From Ruminococcaceae bacterium UBA6842 (GTDB lineage: Bacteria > Bacillota > Clostridia > Oscillospirales > Acutalibacteraceae), in contig DKDS01000084.1 of NCBI GenBank assembly GCA_002451855.1, forward strand, positions 17,397 through 27,398: 10,002 nt of DNA. Reading direction: 5' to 3'. Position 1 is the stretch's first letter. Every line of letters begins with the position of its first letter. The translations under genes and the position numbers were made by a program. A model generated the notes under the pieces. The model saw nothing but the letters and a program-made list of their open reading frames with translations. It did no database searches and was not told the DNA's origin. Shown here piece by piece: positions 5,883 to 10,002 of the stretch.

Positions 5883-6824
5883 ATGAAAAGGAAAAATGAA
5901 GAAATGATTTTAGAGGCAAAATTAAGCGCGCCCGAGGTCTGCGGTCAATTAACATTGGCGTCTTGGCTTGAAACTTGGTTGGAGGTTTATAAATCTCCGA
6001 GCGTTTCCATAGGTACGGTAAAAATGTATCGGCACCTGATACGACTGATAATGACCTCTCCAACAGCGTATATGCCGTTAAAGGATTTGACCGAACCGGA
6101 TATACAGAAGATGTTTAACGCCTTTAGCCGGCGCGGTTCGGACACCCACAGCGGGCGCCCGTATTCAAAAAGCATTTTCCATAAGGTTTATGATACGCTC
6201 AATCAGGCGTTCAAAAAGGCGAAAAGATTAGGCTACATATCCTCAAATCCCTGTGATGAGATAATATTGCCTCAAGCACAGGAAAATAAAGTGCTGCCGC
6301 TGACGCATAGTGAGCAGGAAAACCTTGAGCTGGCGTGTGAGGCGGAGCCTTTGGGTCACTTAATTATTTTCTTGCTCAATACAGGTCTTCGCGCAAGCGA
6401 AATGTATAACCTGTGTTGGACTGACTACAATCCGAAAGAAAAAGAAATTTACATAAGAAAAAGCAAAACTCCTGCCGGCGTCCGCACGGTTCCGCTGCTT
6501 AATAAAGCGCATAATATAATTCTGCGGCAGCCTAAGACCTGCGAATACATTTTTACTGCTCAGAACGGCTCAAAGGTGACCTATGATATTCTGAGAAAAA
6601 CCTGTATGAATGTGAAAAAATCAGCCGGACTGGACTATTTTACAAGCCATGTGTGCCGGCATACCTTTGTTACAAGACTTTGCGAAAAAGGCGTGAGCGC
6701 TCAGGCAATAGCTCAGATAATAGGACACTCTGATTATTCCTATGTGCTTTCAATATACGCTTGGTTAGAAAAAGAGCAGTTAAAAAAGGCGATTTATGTA
6801 CTCGAACAAAAAAATAACAGGTAA
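5883..6824 (+). CDS. Tyrosine recombinase / integrase of the mobile element
   Basis: It catalyses site-specific strand exchange between element and chromosome through a 3'-phosphotyrosine intermediate. Residues about 22-115 form the helical core-binding domain (LTLASWLETWLEVYKSPSV and on to LNQAFKKAKRLGYISSNPC). Residues about 135-313 form the catalytic domain. The active-site set is complete: R170 in NTGLRASEMYNL, a beta-hairpin lysine (K193 or K195), H256 and R259 in HVCRHTF, H282 in IIGHSDYS, and nucleophile Y292 in SIYAW. The length of 313 residues is short for ICE integrases, because the extra N-terminal arm-type-binding domain appears reduced to about 20 residues. The start is set by GGAGG at 5871-5875. 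A palindrome with a T-run follows its stop and probably terminates it. A tRNA-Gln gene about 1 kb downstream is the candidate target. Confidence 0.92.
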   Translation: MKRKNEEMILEAKLSAPEVCGQLTLASWLETWLEVYKSPSVSIGTVKMYRHLIRLIMTSPTAYMPLKDLTEPDIQKMFNAFSRRGSDTHSGRPYSKSIFHKVYDTLNQAFKKAKRLGYISSNPCDEIILPQAQENKVLPLTHSEQENLELACEAEPLGHLIIFLLNTGLRASEMYNLCWTDYNPKEKEIYIRKSKTPAGVRTVPLLNKAHNIILRQPKTCEYIFTAQNGSKVTYDILRKTCMNVKKSAGLDYFTSHVCRHTFVTRLCEKGVSAQAIAQIIGHSDYSYVLSIYAWLEKEQLKKAIYVLEQKNNR

Positions 6825-6841
6825 TGCCTGTCTTTAATAAT

Positions 6842-6869
6842 AAAAACTGAAAGTAACTTTCAGTTTTTT
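6842..6869 (+). repeat. Palindrome copy 3, likely terminator of the integrase gene
   Basis: Arms of 13 bases (AAAAACTGAAAGT, 6842-6854, and its reverse complement, 6856-6868) flank A6855, and the T-run extends to 6869. It lies 17 bases after the integrase stop and 8 bases before the -35 box of the toxin promoter, so it insulates the toxin locus from upstream transcription. Confidence 0.85.
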
Positions 6870-6876
6870 CCTTTAT

Positions 6877-6905
6877 TTGACATATTCCGCAGGATATGAT
6901 AAAAT
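6877..6905 (+). promoter_or_regulatory. Promoter of the toxin mRNA
   Basis: TTGACA (6877-6882), a 17-bp spacer and TAAAAT (6900-6905) form a near-consensus sigma-A promoter, with a predicted start near 6912. The transcript would begin directly with the hairpin GGTGC-GAAAA-GCACC (6912-6926), a 5' structure that would protect the message from decay. Confidence 0.8.
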
Positions 6906-6988
6906 ATAAGCGGTGCGAAAAGCACCCTTAAGGCGTTGTCCTTAAACGGTAGGCGGTTAAGTCTTGCCCCTGCGAGGGGGTGTTGCCA

Positions 6989-7063
6989 ATGGAGCAAACG
7001 GTTTTTATCATACTTGTATTGATATTTGCCACAGGCTACATAGTTGCAATAAAAAAGAAATAA
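6989..7063 (+). CDS. 24-residue single-membrane-span peptide, candidate type I toxin
   Basis: ATG 6989 encodes a peptide starting MEQTVFIILVLIF, continuing ATGYIVAI and ending in three lysines. It is one hydrophobic helix of about 17 residues (5-21) with a charged cytosolic tail, the build of type I toxins such as the TxpA/BsrG, Fst and Ldr groups, which damage the membrane. The ribosome binding site GAGGGGGTG (6974-6982) can pair with CCCC at 6967-6970, giving a hairpin that would hold back translation. The 5' leader GGCGGTT (6952-6958) is also complementary to AACCGCC (7063-7069) at the stop codon, a long-range 5'-3' contact like that in several type I toxin mRNAs. The 3' end is overlapped by an antisense RNA with a consensus promoter. 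I do not recognise the exact family; the toxin role is inferred from architecture. Confidence 0.7.
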   Translation: MEQTVFIILVLIFATGYIVAIKKK

Positions 7064-7144
7064 ACCGCCCAAGCCACCAACTTTAACGGTTTATTTCTTA
7101 AACTGAAAACTGGGGCTAACCGTCTATCGGACAGCGCCTTCTGT
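7049..7144 (-). ncRNA. Antisense RNA, candidate type I antitoxin
   Basis: A minus-strand transcript starting near 7144 would run about 95 nt. It ends at a strong terminator (stem 7055-7067 with 7087-7099, then a U-tract) that is itself complementary to the last codons and stop region of the toxin mRNA. Overlap at the 3' ends is the arrangement of TxpA/RatA and BsrG/SR4 in Bacillus. Duplex formation would expose the toxin message to double-strand cleavage or block the 5'-3' contact. Boundaries are predicted from the promoter and terminator, not measured. Confidence 0.68.
7051..7099 (-). terminator. Intrinsic terminator of the antisense RNA
   Basis: A perfect 13-bp stem AAGAAATAAACCG / CGGTTTATTTCTT (plus-strand 7055-7067 and 7087-7099) with a 19-base loop. 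Read on the minus strand it is followed by TTTT then ATTGC (the complement of A7051-A7054). The plus-strand copy has no T-run, so it should act in one direction only. Confidence 0.75.
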
Positions 7145-7150
7145 ATTTAT

Positions 7151-7179
7151 ATTATATCCCGATAATATAAAATTGTCAA
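7151..7179 (-). promoter_or_regulatory. Consensus promoter of the antisense RNA
   Basis: On the minus strand TTGACA (complement of 7174-7179), a spacer of 17 bp and TATAAT (complement of 7151-7156) match the sigma-A consensus at all twelve positions. Such strength is expected for an antitoxin RNA, which must outnumber its target. Confidence 0.85.
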
Positions 7180-7190
7180 GTCAAACCCTA

Positions 7191-7217
7191 AAAAACTGAA
7201 AGTGACTTTCAGTTTTT
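7191..7217. repeat. Palindrome copy 4 (central G variant)
   Basis: Thirteen-base arms (AAAAACTGAAAGT, 7191-7203, and reverse complement, 7205-7217) flank G7204, where the other copies have A. It lies just upstream of the antisense promoter and downstream of the toxin message, so with copy 3 it brackets the toxin-antitoxin locus. It could terminate the toxin mRNA on the plus strand. Confidence 0.85.
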
Positions 7218-7262
7218 GGTTCTCAAATAGGCAAACGCTTATTTTCGGGACAAAATAACATC

Positions 7263-7290
7263 TTGACAAATCCAAAATTTGGTTTATAAT
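7263..7290 (+). promoter_or_regulatory. Strong promoter of the structured RNA
   Basis: TTGACA (7263-7268), a 16-bp spacer and TATAAT (7285-7290) are both perfect hexamers; the spacer is one base short of optimal. Predicted start near 7297. No coding sequence follows, only a run of hairpins and a terminator. Confidence 0.8.
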
Positions 7291-7296
7291 AATTAC

Positions 7297-7531
7297 ATAA
7301 ACAAAAAAGACAGCCCTTTTCGGCTGCCGTGTGGTGCAATATACAAGCACGCACCACCGGTAAGCTTCTCCGGCAAGAAAAGCTTACCGACTGTTAAACG
7401 AAAGTCGTATTTCGTTTAAAGTACAAAGATTGCGTGATGCGCACTGAATATGTCGGTATAACTTTACCGCATTTTTAGATACGCCGTCAAGTCCTTTTGC
7501 TTTGAACGAGTAAGGATTTGGCGGTTTTTTT
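7297..7531 (+). ncRNA. Candidate structured non-coding RNA of about 235 nt
   Basis: Between a consensus promoter and an intrinsic terminator lie four perfect hairpins in a row. They are CAGCC/GGCTG (7311-7326), GTGGTGC/GCACCAC (7331-7357), CGGTAAGCTT/AAGCTTACCG (7358-7389) and a 10-bp TTAAACGAAA/TTTCGTTTAA with a 6-base loop (7394-7419). There is no reading frame worth annotating; the longest, GTG 7329, has no ribosome binding site and stops after 22 codons. I do not recognise it as 6S RNA, RNase P RNA, SRP RNA or tmRNA. Being next to a toxin locus and a tRNA in a mobile element, it could be an element-borne regulatory RNA, a second antisense-type regulator or a known Rfam family I cannot name. 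Confidence 0.6.
7482..7531 (+). terminator. Terminator of the structured RNA
   Basis: CGCC (7482-7485) pairs with GGCG (7520-7523). After a 3-base bulge, AAGTCCTT (7489-7496) pairs with AAGGATTT (7512-7519, one G-U). Seven T follow (7525-7531). It is a strong intrinsic terminator for plus-strand transcripts. Confidence 0.8.
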
Positions 7532-7799
7532 GTTATAATGGTTACTGCCGTATAAAACGGCAGCAGCATTATATAACCACAACTTAATAGCATACTGAAA
7601 TGTTTATAACCTGTCTTTTCTCTCGCTAACAGCTGCGCCACGACCCCGAAAGGGCGAGCGAGCCGGCTTCTGCATAAAGCCGATACCTGCGGAGGACTGA
7701 CAAAACGCCGTGTAACTCCGACCTGTACTGTGAGCCAAGGGGTAGGACAGAAAAGCATTTCGGAAAAATATGCGTATTAACAAATAAAACGAACCGTGT
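7531..7799 (+). other. Gene-free structured stretch, possible second RNA or leader remnant
   Basis: Right after the preceding T-run lies an extended -10 motif TGTTATAAT (7531-7539), with no clear -35 box. A 7-bp hairpin CTGCCGT/ACGGCAG follows (7545-7563). Further on, CTGTC (7611-7615) and GACAG (7746-7750) can close a junction with three arms: CTCGCT/AGCGAG (7622-7662), CGGCTT/AAGCCG (7664-7682) and CGGAG/CTCCG (7690-7720). The segment 7620-7750 is richer in G/C than its surroundings. No convincing terminator or protein frame is seen. It may be a second RNA, a decayed riboswitch-like element or junction debris from integration. Confidence 0.3.
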
Positions 7800-7830
7800 G
7801 CAAACTCTGTGAGTATATCGCAGAGCTTGC
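7800..7830 (-). terminator. Hairpin downstream of tRNA-Gln, probable terminator
   Basis: On the minus strand GCAAGCTCTG pairs with CAGAGTTTGC (one G-U; plus-strand 7821-7830 and 7800-7809) around 11 bases, starting 8 bases after the tRNA CCA end. The following ACACGGTTCGTTTT is T-rich, not a clean U-tract, so termination may be partial. Confidence 0.45.
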
Positions 7831-7838
7831 AGACAGTT

Positions 7839-7912
7839 TGGCTGGGGAATAGGGATTCGAACCCCAACAAACAGAGTCAGAGTCTGTCGTGCTACCGTTA
7901 CACAATTCCCCA
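7839..7912 (-). tRNA. tRNA-Gln (anticodon CUG)
   Basis: The minus strand gives a complete cloverleaf of 74 bases with encoded CCA. The acceptor stem is TGGGGAA with TTCCCCA, discriminator G, then CCA. The D-arm is GTG/CAC around TAACGGTAG. The anticodon stem is ACAGA/TCTGT with loop CTCTGAC, so the anticodon is CTG (complement of 7878-7880) for CAG codons. The T-arm is TGGGG-TTCGAAT-CCCTA. A U1-A72 pair is typical of glutamine tRNAs. Its 3' end faces the integrase-containing side, making it the candidate attachment site of the element. Confidence 0.95.
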
Positions 7913-7930
7913 AAATTTTGTAACAAAACT

Positions 7931-7958
7931 ATTATACCCTATTTTTGGGGTTTGTCAA
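7931..7958 (-). promoter_or_regulatory. Promoter of tRNA-Gln
   Basis: On the minus strand TTGACA (complement of 7953-7958), 16 bp, TATAAT (complement of 7931-7936): both hexamers perfect. The predicted start near 7924 gives a 5' leader of about 12 bases before the mature tRNA. Confidence 0.85.
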
Positions 7959-8008
7959 GTTTTTTTTGCTTTTAATTTACACTTTATTCCTAACGCACAT
8001 ATCAGCTA

Positions 8009-8037
8009 TTGCAAAGCCTGTTAAAAAATGTTAAAAT
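8009..8037 (+). promoter_or_regulatory. Probable promoter of the ABC-F gene
   Basis: TTGCAA (8009-8014), a 17-bp spacer and TAAAAT (8032-8037) give a fair sigma-A promoter with a predicted start near 8044, leaving a leader of about 30 bases. No attenuator hairpin of the kind seen before antibiotic-resistance ABC-F genes fits in so short a leader. Confidence 0.55.
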
Positions 8038-8072
8038 GTTCCTTGTTATTTTAAGCGACAGGGGGTATTATT

Positions 8073-9980
8073 TTGCAGCTTAAAATTCAGAACGGCGTTG
8101 TGGAGCTTTCGGGAGAAACAATTTTAAAAAGTGTAAATATCGAAATAAACGACGAGAGTAAAATAGCGGTAGTCGGTCGTAACGGCTGCGGTAAAACCAC
8201 TCTTTTAAAGCTTATTTCAGGCGAATACACGCTTGAAAAGCTTGACAGCGATACAGACAGCTTTTTTGCCGTATCGGGGAAGCCTAAAATCGGAGTTTTG
8301 TCGCAAATGGCGTTTGAGGATGACGGCGTGACCCTCGTTGAAGAAATACGCTCCGCCTATTCCGAAATACTTTCGCTTAAATACGAGCTTGAAGAGGCTC
8401 AGGAAAAAATGGAAAGCGAACAAAGTGAAGAAAATATTAAAAATTATACCGTACTTCTTGACAGGTTTACCGCTTACGGCGGATTTTATTTTGAAAAGGA
8501 ATACGAGGCGGCGATAAAGCATTTCGGCTTTACCGAGGAACAGAAATACCGTCCGCTGTCCGAATTTTCGGGCGGACAAAGGACAAAAATAGCGTTTTTA
8601 AAGCTGCTCCTTTCAAAGCCGGATATACTTTTGCTCGACGAGCCTACAAACCATCTTGACATTGAGGCGGTGGAATGGCTTGAGGGGTATTTAAAGGACT
8701 ATAAAAAGGCTTTTGTTGTAGTTTCACATGACCGTATGTTTCTTGACAATACGGTGAATACGGTATACGAAATAGAGCACGGTAAAACGCACAAATACGC
8801 AGGGAACTACACGCAGTTTGTAAAGGCAAAACGGGAACTGAGGGAACAGCAGAAAAAGGAATACGAGGCACAGAAAAAAGAAATAAAACGCCTGACCGAG
8901 CTGGTGGAGAAATTCAGATATAAACCCACAAAAGCGGCAATGGCGCAGTCAAAGCTTAAGCAGATAGAGAAGATGAAGCCGGCAGAGGTGCCCGAGGCAT
9001 ACGATATGAGGACATTTCACGCCGAGTTTGAGCCCGAGGATATGGGCGTAAAGGATGTGCTGTCGGTCAAAAGCCTTGTTATAGGGTATGACGAGCCGCT
9101 TTCGGCAGTAAATCTTGAAATGAAGCGCGGCGCAAAGGTAGGCATAATAGGCGGAAACGGTCTCGGCAAATCCACCTTTATTAAAACGCTTATGGGCAAG
9201 GTAAAGCCGCTCGGAGGAGAATACAGCTTCGGCACAAGGGTTAATATAGGATATTTTGATCAGCAGATGGCGCAGTATTCAAGCTGTGACACAGTTTTGG
9301 AGGATTTTTTAAAGGCGTTTCCCGGAATGACGGATTTTGAAGCGAGGAGCGCCCTCGGAGCGTTTTTATTCAGCGGAGAAGAGGTTTTTAAAACCGTTGA
9401 TATGCTTTCGGGCGGAGAGCGGGTAAGACTTGCGCTTTGCAAGATATTTAAGCGCAGACCGAATTTTCTTATCCTTGACGAGCCTACCAATCATATGGAT
9501 ATAGTGGGTAAGGAAACTCTTGAAGAGATGCTTATGAATTTCAGCGGTACGGTCTTATTTGTTTCACACGACAGGTATTTTATAGGGAAAATTTCGGACA
9601 GCCTTTTGGTTTTTGAAAAGGACGCGGTGGCTTATTATCCCTACGGCTATACGCAGTACCTTGAGGGAAAAAAGGAGACGCCGCCCGAGGCAAAGCCGCA
9701 GGAGGTACAGACAAAGCAAAAAAAGAGCTATACAACACCGCTCAAGGAAAAATCAAAATACGAAAGAGCGATAGCAAAGGCAGAGGAAAAAATATCCCTG
9801 CTTGAAGAAAAAATCGACGGGCTTAAAGCCGAACTCGGCTGGGAAGAAAACGCGACGGATTATTTAAAGCTTGAGAAAATTCAAGGTGAAATAGACGAAG
9901 CGGAAACGGAGCTTGACGCCGTTATGACCGAGTGGGAAAGGCTCAGCGCCGAGTACGAGGTAATTTCGGCGGATATGTAA
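8073..9980 (+). CDS. ABC-F family ATPase (duplicated nucleotide-binding domains, no membrane domain)
   Basis: ABC-F proteins act on the ribosome, entering the E site to adjust the P-site tRNA or peptidyl-transferase centre; they are cytosolic. The start is TTG 8073, with AGGGGG (8060-8065) 7 bases upstream. NBD1: Walker A GRNGCGKT (35-42), signature SGGQR (166-170), Walker B ILLLDEPTNHLD (185-196) and SHDR (218-221). The linker at about 245-310 is the long charged P-site-tRNA interaction helix pair. NBD2: GGNGLGKS (360-367), SGGER (446-450), FLILDEPTNHMD (465-476) and SHDR (498-501). Both catalytic glutamates are present. Residues about 560-635 are a Glu/Lys-rich coiled coil, giving the YdiF/Uup-like layout. 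The 635-residue length is normal. Housekeeping ribosome rescue is more likely than antibiotic resistance, but sequence alone does not settle that. It lies outside the element, divergent from tRNA-Gln. Confidence 0.93.
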   Translation: MQLKIQNGVVELSGETILKSVNIEINDESKIAVVGRNGCGKTTLLKLISGEYTLEKLDSDTDSFFAVSGKPKIGVLSQMAFEDDGVTLVEEIRSAYSEILSLKYELEEAQEKMESEQSEENIKNYTVLLDRFTAYGGFYFEKEYEAAIKHFGFTEEQKYRPLSEFSGGQRTKIAFLKLLLSKPDILLLDEPTNHLDIEAVEWLEGYLKDYKKAFVVVSHDRMFLDNTVNTVYEIEHGKTHKYAGNYTQFVKAKRELREQQKKEYEAQKKEIKRLTELVEKFRYKPTKAAMAQSKLKQIEKMKPAEVPEAYDMRTFHAEFEPEDMGVKDVLSVKSLVIGYDEPLSAVNLEMKRGAKVGIIGGNGLGKSTFIKTLMGKVKPLGGEYSFGTRVNIGYFDQQMAQYSSCDTVLEDFLKAFPGMTDFEARSALGAFLFSGEEVFKTVDMLSGGERVRLALCKIFKRRPNFLILDEPTNHMDIVGKETLEEMLMNFSGTVLFVSHDRYFIGKISDSLLVFEKDAVAYYPYGYTQYLEGKKETPPEAKPQEVQTKQKKSYTTPLKEKSKYERAIAKAEEKISLLEEKIDGLKAELGWEENATDYLKLEKIQGEIDEAETELDAVMTEWERLSAEYEVISADM

Positions 9981-10002
9981 CAAACCGAGCGCCCCTGACC
10001 AA

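Noticed and set aside
579..7217. The four palindromes as a CRISPR array
   Set aside because: Copies are kilobases apart with genes between them; no regular spacers or cas genes.
7622..7647. tRNA-like 5' half on the minus strand (GGGGTCGTGGCGCAGCTG)
   Set aside because: The D-stem has a mismatch, no anticodon stem or T-arm follows, and the sequence turns A/T-rich at once.
7622..7750. Cobalamin-riboswitch-like pieces on the plus strand (GGGCGAGCGAGCC and AAGCCGATACCTGC)
   Set aside because: They recall the conserved 3' half of cobalamin riboswitches, but the GGGAA/GGTG core is missing, the order and spacing are wrong and no gene follows on that strand. Kept only as a reason to scan.
7384..7913. 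Several minus-strand open frames of 88-124 codons and a plus-strand frame at 7809-8024
   Set aside because: They run through the tRNA, the terminator or the hairpins, lack ribosome binding sites and show no recognisable protein features.

Overview
The window looks like a stretch of Clostridia chromosome (an Oscillospiraceae/Lachnospiraceae-type gut Firmicute) that contains the right-hand end of an integrative, plasmid-like mobile element. The evidence for this host is moderately low GC, A/T-rich spacers, strong AGGAGG-type ribosome binding sites, several TTG starts and consensus TTGACA/TATAAT promoters. The protein families point the same way: Firmicute RepA_N initiator, type II thymidine kinase, ArdC-like protein and ABC-F. 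No taxonomic marker is present, so the host assignment is inference.

Layout. Bases 1-4750 hold a tightly packed plus-strand run of transfer and accessory genes. These are the tail of an unidentified gene, a 124-residue unknown protein, an ArdC-like ssDNA-binding/zinc-metalloprotease protein (4-bp overlap with its predecessor), a short damaged-looking reading frame, thymidine kinase with its own terminator, a VirD4/TraG-type coupling ATPase, and a small stand-alone RepA_N-like winged-helix protein. Bases 4785-5812 are the replication module: a terminator whose U-tract touches the repA ribosome binding site, then repA, with three iteron-like repeats and an A/T-rich stretch inside the coding sequence. 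A tyrosine recombinase follows (5883-6824).

Bases 6842-7840 contain no long gene but are dense in RNA signals. A candidate type I toxin-antitoxin locus has a 24-residue membrane peptide, each RNA has its own promoter, and the antisense RNA terminator overlaps the toxin 3' end. A second strong plus-strand promoter drives a heavily structured RNA of about 235 nt with a good terminator. A further structured stretch follows. A 25-27 bp palindrome occurs four times in the window, and two of the copies bracket the toxin locus.

Bases 7839-9980 look like resident chromosome: tRNA-Gln(CUG) on the minus strand with a consensus promoter, and an ABC-F ATPase gene. The integrase lies on the side facing the 3' end of the tRNA, the usual geometry for integration into a tRNA gene, but the second attachment repeat is outside the window.

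Taken together, the coupling protein and ArdC-like protein suggest conjugative movement, RepA with its internal origin suggests autonomous replication, the recombinase suggests chromosomal integration, and the toxin locus suggests stabilisation. All functions are read from sequence motifs only; no database search was made.
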